A stretch of DNA of 64,000 nucleotides from Lepidodermella squamata. Lineage: Eukaryota > Gastrotricha. The stretch's first letter is position 1. Every line of letters starts with the position of its first letter. Positions 34,560 through 46,300 of this stretch are shown here, one piece after another. The notes beneath the pieces are model-generated. The model was not told the origin of the DNA. It did no database searches and saw only the letters and a list, made by a program, of their open reading frames with translations. The stretch spans positions 1-64,000 of the forward strand of contig JBLDXI010000055.1 in assembly GCA_047495785.1 (NCBI GenBank), given 5' to 3'. A program made the position numbers and the translations under genes.

Positions 34560-34851
34560 GCTGGAAGCAGTGGCGTGCTTCTGTAACTCAGCGACTTGAG
34601 AGCCGGGCTTGCCGAATGGCTGGCCGGTGGGAGCCCTGTCTCTGGATGTCACATGTCGATCGAGCGCCCCGTGTAAGTACGCCATCAACATGGTCGGTGC
34701 GGCGGAGGCCGTACTGCCCAGGTTGCGTAATGACACGTCAAAGGTCAGGTCCTAACGGAAGCAGCCTAACGATGTGCGTGGTGAGCGGTACCGGGACAGT
34801 GCTTGTGAATGTGCGCCTTAGCCAGCCCATCGGTTCAGCTGGACGTAAACC
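34560..34851 (+). ncRNA. SRP RNA: 7SL signal recognition particle RNA gene
   Basis: About 292 nt with collinear similarity to metazoan 7SL RNA. The 5' Alu domain begins GCTGGAAGCAGTGGCGTGCT and continues TCTGTAACTCAGCGACTTGAG. Next comes the middle motif GTCGATCGAG with CATCAACATGGT, then CCAGGTTGCGTAA. The SRP54-binding helix 8 region is AGGTCCTAACGGAAGCAGCC, and GCTTGTGAATGTGCGCC matches the 3' strand of the S domain. A nine-T pol III terminator (34852-34860) follows. SRP RNA scaffolds the particle that targets ribosomes to the ER. The exact 5' end is inferred by alignment from memory to human 7SL. Confidence 0.88.
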
Positions 34852-34868
34852 TTTTTTTTTCTTTTTTT
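34852..34868 (+). terminator. Pol III T-run terminator of 7SL
   Basis: Nine consecutive T, then C, then seven more T, immediately after the SRP RNA 3' end. A run of four or more T ends pol III transcription. Confidence 0.8.
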
Positions 34869-36291
34869 CAGTTTGATTTTTTTGTCCGATCTTACATTCC
34901 TTATTTTTTCAAAATGATTTGTGCTCGAAGCTGGTTGATATTTTTTCGGAGACAGGACGCATTCAATAAGGAAGCAGCCATCAGTTTCAATCAGATCACC
35001 CCATGAGTACCTGGTATCAACTGTGAGTAGTACATCGGTATTGATGAGGTTGATCAGAGTGTGGAAAAAGCCCAACCAGCAAGAAAGATAAAGATGAACA
35101 GTCAGTGAGCTATTGGGCTCGTAAAATGACTAATTTTGAATGTTGTAAGATATTAATCATCACATATTATGTTTACTTCATTGTGTTCGCTTTCCGCTTT
35201 CCACTAGAAATCGAATGTTCATTGTGGAGTTTTGATCGCACTGATTACTTATGTGATCGCATGAATTGTCATATGATTAGCTATTGACTCACAACTCACA
35301 AGAAACGGCGTGAACCTGAGTCTGACTTGTGGATATTTGGGCAAATATCCTCAAAAGTCAGGTTCACACCGCTCAACCTAAAACAAAGCGGGTACCTAAC
35401 AGCCCATGTGCGGTCAGCAGGCCTATGGTCTGAAAGCTCCGGCTAACAGCCACACAAATTGGCGCTAAAATTTTAAATTTTGTCTTGACGTTTTTTTGAC
35501 GTTATCATACAAAACAATTTTAAAATAATTTATCTGTATATTATTCATGTTTATAGTAATTTTGTTGCTTGGTTACGGCGTGTTCGAAATAGCGCATGTG
35601 AACATTCTTGGCTGGATATTTGCTATTTTGGCTCATCTGTGGTGTTATAGTGCCCGGACGCTACTATCGACTAAATTACGTACCCGGTGGTAAGCTGAAA
35701 GTGATGTTTGGAAAACCCTCGTGAGATTCAGTGAATTTGTAATTCAAATCTTTTTGTATGAGATTAGTGAGTGAGAACACGTTGAAGAATCCAAGAATCA
35801 CACTGACATAAAAACGAGGATCGCATCCTTTGGCTTTCTTAAAAACTTATCTCCAGAGTTCAAAAGCTAAAATGAGACCGCCAAGGAAATCGGCTCAGCA
35901 AATTTGGGATTACATGTTGCATTTGGCTGTTCGTAGTCTCGTCATATTGAATTTCCTTACTAAGGAAGCTGTTTCTAAGAAGCTTAGTATGGTACCTTAG
36001 GAAGGATTTGCCTGTATTGTGCCACCGCATGCTTACTAGGGATAGATACTAAGGAAATCCTTCGCCTTTTGGTGTTGACTTTGCTCATTCCGCCGATTCG
36101 TGTTTGAGCTATTTTGAGAAGAGACCATTCAAATCTAAGTAAATAGAGTTCTTAAAGCTCCTTATTTCTCACATATAAACTCTAAGGACATATTTTTGCA
36201 TTGGTTGGAAGTATTTAGAACTAAAAATAGTGCGTATAACATCTACAGCAATGATACGCTTTCTTGTTTTACGTAGGGAAGAAGTTGACAA
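34869..36291. other. Spacer between 7SL and FBXW10 with one hairpin
   Basis: About 1.4 kb without recognisable genes. The one structured element is an imperfect inverted repeat at 35307-35373. A PyAG acceptor-like TTTTACGTAG ends at 36276, 16 nt before the FBXW10 ATG. Confidence 0.55.
35307..35373. repeat. Imperfect inverted repeat / hairpin
   Basis: The left arm contains GTGAACCTGA and GGATATTTG; their reverse complements recur in the right arm (CAAATATCC, then TCAGGTTCAC) with a few-base internal bulge and a very short loop at about 35340. It would fold into a stem of about 30 bp. It may be a miniature transposon remnant or a small-RNA precursor. Confidence 0.6.
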
Positions 36292-39200
36292 ATGAATGTC
36301 GCAAGTGGTATTTACTGCGGAGAGTTTTCGTTCTGTGCCAAATGCGAAAAATGCATCTGCCGCCGATTTATCAAAGATGTCGAGGATTGGTTCTCAACCA
36401 TGACTTACCAGCAAAAGTTGGCGTTTTTTCTCGGCCTTTTCAAGCGATGCAGCACAACTATGGTCAGCTGCCTTCTATCGACAATACGATTGAGTGATGG
36501 CAAAGAACGTTATTACAGCATGTCAAAAACGAACCCGAATTTGGACGATATGAATGAACCACCTCTTCGGAACACTTTTGGCGCTCAGGACTTGAACATG
36601 TCAATGATCAGTGTATTCTTGGAGTTCCTGACGTTCACCGACTATCAGAAAAAGATGGTTGTACTACATTTCTTCAAAATGTCCGATGACCGCCTTCTTG
36701 CTAATCTTGCAAGTCAAATGCACAATATTATTCACGAAGAAGGTTTGTCTGATCAACCGAGTGGATCAGAAGGTACTAGTGAAACTGAAAGTGGCGGCGA
36801 AATAGACCATATTGACTCGAAGAAAGATGACACCTCTAAGCTCGATGAGGTGCACAATGCAGATCCGGTTAGCAATTATGAAAGTGAAGACGATGGCTTT
36901 GCTGTAGAAGAAACCCAAGCTGTAAGCGTTGCTCCGAAAAGTCCGAGATCTTCTTCAGCTAAAGCCAAGAAAAAACAAGGCAGCATACCTATTTTCAATC
37001 AAAAAGCTGGTAAAGATTTCATATCGGCAATGCCTGTTGGAATCGCGAAACGGATTTTTGGATTTCTTGACAAGGTTTGTTATCACCTAACTTTCGATTT
37101 TAGAGTAAAAATGTCAAATATTTACAGTCATCCATCGCGAACTGTTTATGCGTTTCTTCAGTCTGGCGTCAGTTGGCCGAAGAAGTTCGAGCCGAAATTC
37201 AAGTTCAGTCTGAAGTCACCGAAAGCGTTAAGCTGATGCAGGTAATTTTTAGATTATAATGTTATAAGCTCAATACAAATTTACTTTTCGGGCGTGAATA
37301 ACCATTATTAACGAATTTTTTTTGTTCCATTTGCTTTCGTAATTCATTGCAGATGAGAAAGGTAAATTGCATGAGACATAGAAATGTGATGTATCCGGAA
37401 TAATCGTTCGTACGTTAAAAATTGTCTGTTTCGCACTTGAAGCCGCGTGCGAATCCTATGCGGAAAAAGTCTGTTACTGCGTTGCTAGATGATGGCCTTG
37501 CTCGAAGCTCATTCGAGATTTGCTCGCTACAATTAGCCGGCAGTGTTCGTTGATTTTGTAAAAGCGTTTTACCCTCGATTAGCAGCCCCTTATTAAACTA
37601 AGCCTTCTTATGATTTCTGCGTTGGTTATACGGTTTATTTTCAACTCAATTCGTAGCTCCACTTTTGATTTTTGTTTGAGTTGATGAAATCAAGTGCCCG
37701 AAAAATATTAGAACCCTGTTAGGTTGTCGTCTAATTTCACTATGTTGTCTATCCCTTGTAGGTGACAGCTATGGTAAGTGCGGAGTCACAATCGCTTTTA
37801 TCGCCTATTGAAACATTGTGCTGTTTGCGAAATTAACCTGATGCTTTTTATGTCATTTGCTGTTTCGCGTACTTTGCGCTTTATTTTGAACTTATTTAAT
37901 TTACGTTTCCGCCATACGTTTTCGGTCTAGGGGACAACAGGACAGTTGTGCAATCCGCGTTACGCTCGCTTCACAGACGTCATGGTGCCAAATTACAATT
38001 ACGACACAGGAATCTGTATAACCGATCCGCACCCAAAGCAGTTCGACGCCGACAACGCCCCAATTTACGCGTCGGCCTACTCGGGCATTTCAACGCGAAA
38101 AGTCATCATGGAAGAGCGGAATGTCTACTGCGGACCCTTCAATGTTATGGTTGTTCACGACCAGTAAGTCCGTGGTAATCAAATATCGGAGGTAATATTG
38201 GTAATTATAGGACTGATAAACATCGAGTAATTCATAACGATGGTGGAAAGTTGATAGCGACTGGCTCAAGAGATCGCAAAATTACTCTTCATGATTTGAC
38301 AACGGGCCAGGAGTTGGATCAAGTTCTCGAGGGCCACTCAGGCTCAGTTCGTTGTATTAGAATATCACTGGCTGACAATTTAGTCTTCAGCGGTTCTTAC
38401 GACACGGGCGTTCGCGTTTGGGACCTTAAGAGCGGCAAATTTACGAAAACTTTCAACGGCCATCAAGCAACCGTACTTTGCCTTGGCTACGAAAACCATT
38501 TAATCGTATCCGGCAGTGTTGATCGAACTTGCCGCGTTTGGAGTTTGAAGTCAATGCGCTGTATTCGTAAATTCTACCACAGATCTGCTGTCACCGCTGT
38601 TGCTATTCGAACCGCTTATATGGAGGAGCGAATCGTCAGCGGTGACATAAAGGGTAGAATAAAGGTGTGGAATCTGCGAACTGGCCGTTTAATCAAAGTT
38701 TTGCACGGCCATTCTGATGAAGTTACAACACTGGACCTCGACAGATGGTTCATAGTTAGCGGGGCTAAAGATAACTACGTCATGGGCTGGTCTAACCAGG
38801 GCGATCACAGGCGATGCCTTTTCGCGTTCGCTCATCCAAAGTAAGATCGATAAGGATTACCTATTTATTCCATTAAATTAATTTTCCCAACAGCCACGTC
38901 TTATCTGTCTCCATTCGCTATTTACGCGTGATTTCGGGCTGTGCCGATGGGCGAATTCGAATTTGGAGTGCTGTTAATGGCAACTGCGTGAAAGTGCTGC
39001 GGGGTAACAGCCGAAACGACGCTATATACTCACTTGACTGCCACGAAAATCTGATGACAATCAACACGGAATCTAACGTTATCGCCCTTAAATTCGAACC
39101 AGTCAAGTTCAACTACACAACCTCAGAGTTATACCTGCCGAATTCGTCGTTGAAAGCTAAGAACCAAATGGCGATTCAGGCGTCAGATTCTGAGCAGTAT

Positions 39201-42200
39201 GACAGCAATGGCGAAATGTTGGGCGGCCGGCAGTCGCGGCCTCACTCGGCGGTTCGAGCCACTCGAATGCACATCCTGAAACGAGCGAGTCGAGAAATCA
39301 CGTCGGGATCGCGTCGGCCTTCTTCGTCAAAGTCGCGAACTTCATCGCGCCATTCGCAATCGCCGTCCAATGTCACGACTCCACGCGCCTTAAGCCGAAA
39401 ATCGGCATCAAGAGAACGTAAGATCCATTTTCTATCGAATATTTTTCAATAATGACAATTCCGACTCATAACTGATCTAAATCTATGTTTAATCGTTAGG
39501 TCTCGAATCCAGAACGATGGTTCGCGCGTCTAGCTTGACGTCGCTCAAATCAGCAGGTACGTCGAAGAGCGCAAGCCGGCCGAATACATCTCCTGAAAAG
39601 AGTAGACATAAGCGGCGGCCGCGAACCAGCAAAACCCGATCATCCGCCTCTTCCAGGCGTGGCCTGCGGCGAACCACCGCTGACTACGACGAGGCGACCT
39701 ACGCGCCAGACCCGAGCAGCATCGGCGCATCGCTCGACCACCGCTGCTACCCGTTGCGGCACTGCGACATTGAGGCGGCTAGGCGAATTCAAGCCGCCGC
39801 GACTTTGCCGCCTTGGCGCAAGGAACTCGCGGATGAAATTCTGTTTGACGTTCGCGAGCAGCATAGGCGGTTGGTTGAAAAGCGGCGGGCGATTCGCGAG
39901 GCGAAGGCGGATAAACAGCGTTTAGAACGCCAGGCCGCCGCCGAAGCAGCTGCGTTAGCTCGGCTCGATTCAACGGGTGATGAAGACGAAGACGGGGATT
40001 TTACGCCGGCTCAGCGCGCGGAGAATGCAAGAGCGGCCGAGGCTGAGAAGGGCCAGCTGCGGCGAATGACGTGGTCTTTCCACCGCGCCCATGTCACATC
40101 GGCATCAACGTACGCCTCGACGAATGAGCCGCCTAATTTGGCATCGGATGATGACGATAAACCGGCTAAATTGGTGGCAGTTCCTCAGCCGCCGCCGCTT
40201 CCGGCTGCTCAGTCGGACTTTCGCCGGGCTTTAATACCCGGCGCCCAGCCGCCTGCGATTCCGTTCGTGCGAGTTGCTGTTGCTGAAACAATGCGCCAAG
40301 ATCGAGGTAAAACTTGTCTGAATTTCGAAATAATTTTCTGTCTTACCTTCGGTTTGACATGCCAAATTCCCTCCAACCATCCCCATCTCCCCAGGAGTTA
40401 TAACATCAGAAATAATTCGCACTATAATAGCTAATCAGCAAGATGAGATATAGTAACTGGTTCGTATTGTACCAATTTGAACATTTTCAGAGCTTTTCGT
40501 AATGCGAATAATTTCTGATTTTTGATTTTTCAAGATTTATTACAGGACTTCTCAACCCCCAAAATGGTTTCAAATTTACTTATATTTTCATCAATTCGAA
40601 CAACTGAATACCAGCTAAAATTGCCGACCTTTGGAGCTTAATGAGGGCATTATCTCACGCTAGTAAAAAAGTTTGCCATTTCTTTCTGAAGCAGTAATTT
40701 TGGCGTGAAAAATGGAATGGCAAGCCTGAACTTACCTGAACGAGCTGGAAATCTAGTTCATATTCAATAATTTAGAAAATTGATCCAGTTGAGAATGCTT
40801 CTCTATTCAAGTGTGCAAGCTAAAATCGAACATTTTTCAAATTGAATCAGAATTGGTCGGCGCCCCCGCGATCCCCTAAGCGAACCCCACGAGTGACTAA
40901 GCGAACCCCGCTAAAGTGACCCCCTTTGAGAAGCCCTGGTTTGAAAAGTCAAAAATTTCCGGATTTATTTTCTTTCGATAATCTTAACTTCAAATGAGAG
41001 ATTGTTGTTGTTCTTTTGTTCGTTATTTTAATCCGATGTAATTCCTGGAAATAGTGACGTTTCTAGAGAATCCTGCAAAGCGAATCCAAAGCAAGTGATT
41101 ACGAACCCTGTTAATCAGAATTGTTAATTTTCCCTGTAACTTTTCTGTTTCAATCTCCCTTTTCTTCCGTGAACTTCAATTCTACTTGAACTCAACTGAG
41201 AACATTTTTATTCGAGACAGAAATGGTCAATTAATGAGGTGAAAAATCTGTCTCCGCAGAGGCTTCTAAACCCCTTGATTAGAAGAATGATTTTTTCATC
41301 GATGTAGTATTACCAGTCAAGCTTTTCATGATTTTTAACTTCTGATTTCTTTTTTATTAGGCGAGGTAACGAAAGAACCTCCATTGAAACTCGTGCCCTT
41401 GACCCCAGCCGGGGTGCCGGTCCGCCATGGCTCGGTAGGCCAGCAAGACAAACCGCCAGTAACCACGCTGGTCGGCTTGAAACACGCTGCGGCGAAGCAG
41501 CTTTCCATCGACGCTCTAAAACAGCAAAATCGAAATCAAGCAGCGAGCGATCAAAAGCCGATTTCATCTGCGCAGAAATTACGAAAATTACTACTCGAGC
41601 ATAAGAAGGAAAGCGAGTTGAAAGCCAGGGGTACAACCGCATTCGGAAAATCGGATGAAGAAACGCTTACGCCCGAGGAGCAAGCTGCTCAAGAACGTGC
41701 CAAAATTTTAGAATTTGCAGCCGAAATCGAACGTGGCGGTTGGCAGGACATGCGAATGGTGAAACATACGGAAAAACTTCCTGTTCGGAAACTGATCAGA
41801 CCATCGCCGGTGCCGCAAACTGTTTTCAAAGAAAACATAACCACGTCGATTCCTAAACCTACTGACTTTGAAATAGTTGTAGCAAGCCGTCGAACGAAGT
41901 CTAGTTCAGCAAAAACAACTAGACTGCGCGTGGACAGTGATCAAAAGCGGCCAATATCAGCTGCTATCGATTCAAAATCGATCGAACCAGTCATGCGTGT
42001 CCCTAATTTCGATTCATTGATGCAGGGTGTTCACAGTAAGGTGGAATCAATCAAAAGCGCCCAGGCTCATGAGGCGTTGAAAATTGCTGACTCTAGGTTC
42101 GATTATCGCAATGAAGACAGACCTTCGACGGCAATCGGAGCGTCGTACTCTGGCCCGAAGCCTTTGGTCTTGAATAGCCCGGCCGTTTACGAGCAACAAA

Positions 42201-42340
42201 CCGTGGAAATGGTGCAGCGGAATGCGCGCGAGCAACTTGTCAAACAACGGCGATTGGAGGCGTGGCAGCGGAAGAAATGGGCCCTGCTTGCCACGGGCCA
42301 ACTGCCGCCGAATCAGCTACACAGGCCTGGCGATACTTGA
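36292..42340 (+). CDS. FBXW10: FBXW10-like F-box/WD40 protein with long C-terminal extension
   Basis: Exons 36292-37074, 37128-37241, 37931-38163, 38211-38840, 38894-39417, 39500-40306 and 41361-42340 give 1356 aa. The N-terminal CAKCEKCICRRFIKDVEDWF matches the CRKCETC...W region of human FBXW10. Then come an acidic linker, an F-box (AMPVGIAKRIFGFLDKSSIA), EERNVYCGPFNVMV and about seven WD40 repeats (GSRDRKITL, FSGSYDTGVRVWDL, VSGSVDRTCRVWSL, IKVWNLRTGRLIKV, ISGCADGRIRIW), ending INTESNVIALKFE as in human. About 700 low-complexity residues rich in Arg, Ser, Ala and Glu follow, with AARRIQAAA and a basic helical stretch. Predicted role: substrate receptor of an SCF ubiquitin ligase; targets unknown. 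Two in-frame microexon candidates lie in the 37242-37930 intron. Confidence 0.88.
37242..37930 (+). other. FBXW10 intron with two possible microexons
   Basis: The 689 bp intron contains CATTGCAG|ATGAGAAAG|GTAAAT (9 nt at 37353-37361) and CCTTGTAG|GTGACAGCTATG|GTAAGT (12 nt at 37762-37773). Both are multiples of three and would insert MRK and VTAM in frame. The direct join of flanking exons already matches the spacing of the human protein, so inclusion may be optional or absent. Confidence 0.35.
40307..41360 (+). other. Long (1054 bp) intron of FBXW10
   Basis: Donor GGTAAAAC and acceptor TTTTTATTAG. It contains a local duplication of CTAAGCGAACCCC at about 40876 and 40898 in an otherwise A/T-rich stretch. 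No other feature was found. Confidence 0.6.
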
Positions 42341-43314
42341 AGCTGCTCAATTTTATCGCCACTGATTAAAAAAATCTAACACATTCGACTAACTTAACTT
42401 TTTTTGCGATATTTTTGGTGCATCTCCTATGATTGTATTACTCACAGTGATATTTTATATCAAAACGATCATGAATAATCAAATTCTACTCATCTGCTGG
42501 CTTGCCAAAATAAAATGACATTTATTGGTTCAAGTTTACGTCTTGATCAAGTTCACAAATGCAAACTGAGAAAGCTTTTATGCAAGATCTTTTAATATAC
42601 CGTAATGGGTCTCAAATTTGGACAAACCACTTTTTTAATTGTTAAAAAGTTGGGTTTCGTCCAAAATAACGGAGAAAATTGCCAAAACTTCGCTCGAGGG
42701 AGCTGGACCTAAATCTGAAAATTTAGAAAAATTCGGGATTTCACCATGAATTTTAAGATAGGTTAAGAAACCTCTAAATTTTGACACTTTTCCAAAAAAT
42801 TTAAAATCCAATGATTAGCGGAAAATTATTTAGCGGAATTCATTTTAGCGGAAAATGATCGGAGCGGAATTTTACCTTGGCGAAATTGATATCTGGCGGA
42901 AAAACATTTAGCGAATTTTTCTTTTAGCGGAAATGTTTTAGCGGAAAGCAGGGTAAAAACCGTACATTCAGGTATTTTCGGCTCCGAAAGAAGGGTGGTT
43001 CTTTCGGATTTTCATGGCTAAACTTCTCGAACTCGGGAGGCTCCCTCTTTTCCCCCCATCTGTACACCTTCGCACACTGATTTCCACTGCGTCATAATAA
43101 TTATGTTCGTGAATATGAATGCTATTTTGGTAAATAATGGTATTTTATCCGAGAGAAAAATTCCTCTGAAAAACAGAGTGTACTAGTCGTGCTTTCCCAA
43201 GGCTAGCTGATACCGTTAATTGTGTTATATCGCTCAAATTTTTTTATATAAAATGGACACACTCCACAAGCCATTGCCATAATTGCGAATCTATACTTTA
43301 TAAGTCGCACAACT
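42341..43314. other. Spacer between FBXW10 and the CUB protein
   Basis: 974 bp. It holds the AGCGGAA repeat cluster (42814-42955). A TATA-like TTATATAAAATGG sits near 43242-43255, about 60 bp upstream of the CUB gene ATG. No coding similarity otherwise. Confidence 0.5.
42814..42955. repeat. Short clustered repeat, core TTTAGCGGAAAAT
   Basis: Roughly nine irregularly spaced, degenerate copies of (T)TTAGCGGAA in one direction within 140 bp (for example near 42815, 42830, 42844, 42862, 42925 and 42937). Spacing is variable, so this is not a simple tandem array. Confidence 0.65.
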
Positions 43315-46300
43315 ATGGGTACATTTTTACTGACTGCTATGCTTCTTGGCATGGCTGTTCAGTACTCTACGGCTGTCCTTTACGATTTGATGGCTGTCGC
43401 AGGCGGGAAAACAGTGAAAGCTCCAAGCAGCGGCTCTGTTTATGGCCCATCTGACAGCATGGCATGGAGAATAACGGCTCAAACGGCGTCTAATAATTAC
43501 GCCTGGTAAAAAGCTGCCAACATTGTTATACAGTATGAATTTGTTCGAATCATTTCCAATTTAGCGTAACAGTAGCAAAATTTTATCTGGATGGATATGA
43601 TTCACTATCCATATTCGATGGATATGACTCAACCTACCCCTTGCTCCGGCGTTGGTCATTATCGACTGACAACACGACAAATGAACTTTTGTGTGGCAGC
43701 GGGCGCTATTTGTACATTTGGCTGTCATTCGGAGGCAATAGATACATAGCTGCCTATGACGCAGTTACCTTCAATTACCAAGCGATTAACGTCATAGAGT
43801 ACCAAAGCGATATTGTGTTTCGATATCCAGAATCAGGGTTACTCGCCGCACAAAGCGATGTCAGGTGACCACTCGTGTTTCTATTGAGATTCAATCCAAT
43901 TTTCTTTATTTGAGGTGGCTTTTCAAACCTCAAGGCGTTGGGAATGGCGAGAAAAAATGGTTTGTATCAGTTTGATCTCTACATCAAGTGTTACGTGCAT
44001 GATTTACTTATAGCCTGTATTTTGGTTACATAAAACTTCCCTCGGCTAAGAGTTCAATTACTCTTTACGATGGTAATGACATCACTGGCAATCAGCTATC
44101 ACAGGCATTGTGGAATGTGCCAGTTGGAACGCAAGAATACTGCTCGACAGGCCGTTACATGTTCATGCGATTGGTGACTCGTGAAACAACGGATTCGTCA
44201 GACTCTTTCTTCACTGCATCGTCTTACTCGAGGAACGCCGTGACGGAGCCGCCAACGACAGCAGCGATGACGACAGCTCAGTTCAGCTCAAACTCGTCTA
44301 TGATAATTGCTGATATCCTATTGCCGAATGATAGATTGACTTATCCTGTGCACTCTGGTTATTACGCTCCAAATGAGAACATAGCCTGGCGCTTCGACGC
44401 CTACAGATTCAACGCGCATTCGATGTGGTATGAATATATTTTCTCATAGTATATGTAAGAATTTTTGTATTTGATTTTAACGAATTTAGCATCGACTTCG
44501 ATTGGGTTTACCTAGCTGCGGGCGATTTCCTTACAGTGTACGATTCTTACTACATCGACCCTTCTCGAGTGCTCGTTAGCTACAACTCCTCAAGTGCTCT
44601 TTGGATTGAAGGTTACCTGTTCTGTTCCTCAGGCCGATACATGTTCCTCCACTTCACATCAGACGAGAGATATGAATATTATGGTCTCAACGCTAAATAT
44701 TACACTCGCAGCTGGGCAGAAGTTACAACGGTGCCACCAGCCACAACAGCCACTCCCACACAGAACAATGGCCCGAATATAACCGAGGTATATGCGAAAT
44801 CAGTCAAATACCCACCCCACAGCGGAATGTACGGGCCAGACGAAAATCTTGCTTGGCGCTTCGATGCTAAGCGCTACAACGGTGTTAAAACTTGGTTAGT
44901 CATCAAAATGAATAAATGTGATTCATTATATAAATTTGTTTTCTTATCCAGCATAACTTTTGTGACCGTCAAGCTGAATTACATCGACAATATAACTATT
45001 TTTGATGGATACAGCCATCTAAATACGCAAACCATAGTGAAATTGGTGAAGATCGATGTTGGACCAAGCGTTCGTTGGGAATACTGTTCATCTGGCCGTT
45101 ATTTGTTCCTGCAATTCGAATCGGATGAATTGTTTCACAACTACGGCTTCGAGTTATACGTCGATATTGACGGCACAACAACGCCAGCAACAACCCCTAG
45201 GCCGACCACAGCCATGACCACAACTGCAGCCGTTGGGCCCAATGTCACCGATGTTTACGACAGGCCAGGTGTAGCGATCTCGCACCCTCCTTATGGAGGT
45301 TACTATGGGCCTGATGAAAACTTTGCTTGGCGTCTGGACGCAGCTAGGTTCGGCTACTACAGATCTTGGTAAAGAAATCAGTTTTAAATCACCGCTTCTC
45401 AAATTAAAATATGTTTTGTCAAGTGTTATATTTGACAGAATTATGCTCAACTACATTGATAATGTTACGCTGTATGATGGCTACAACAATGGCAACGCAA
45501 GAATTATCAGGAAATTTTCCAACGAGCGTGTGGATACGTCTTTTAGATGGAAATATTGCTCGAGCGGCCGATATATGTTCATTCAGTTCGAGTCAGATGC
45601 TTATTATCACGACTACGGCTTCAGGCTGTACCCGGACTATGATTACGGATACGACGAGACAACTACACTGCCGACCACAGCGAAAATCACTACGACACCA
45701 GTCGCAACAACAACTCCTCGGCCGATTCTAACTCCCTGGCCACGAGGAGCTGATCTTCTTGGATTCTGGCCTTTGGATAGTCAATCTCGTTTGAACGACG
45801 TCTCCGGTCGCTATCACAACTGTCAGCGTCATTGTGGCGGCTCTCCTAACACAGGCTACTCCGGACCTTTTGGTCAGGGTGCGACTAGCTATATCAGGAG
45901 TAATGGCTCGGATAACATCTTCGACGTTACAGTTCAGCCACAGAATTTCAATAGTCGACGAGCTATGACAGTGAGCATGTTTGTAAAGGTCCCCACTATC
46001 AATTCCGCAACAGGCGGCAACCTACTTAATCTAACCGACGACAACGGCAGGAGCTACTTAAGCTTGGATCTGAAAGCTACCTCAACTTCGGGCTGGCACC
46101 CTCAGCTGGTAATCAGTGGTCAGAACGGCGCGATCGGCACTTATGAAGTCTTCCGTCGGACCGATTGGTCTTTCTTTGCGGTGGTCATCGAAAACGACCA
46201 GTGGTCACCCTGCTTGGTCTCCATCCACGGACCATGGGGTCCCATATACGCTGCCACCTATAAGGCGAAATTCTGCGACAACTTTCACCAAGCCCGGCGG

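Noticed and set aside
34523-34876. 117-codon plus-strand ORF
   Set aside because: It lies across the 7SL RNA gene; the sequence matches SRP RNA and has no protein similarity.
45361-45440. Apparent in-frame stop at a CUB exon junction
   Set aside because: The stop arises only if the acceptor ending TTGACAG is used; the upstream AG at 45422-45423 restores the TG|T Cys codon and the repeat pattern.
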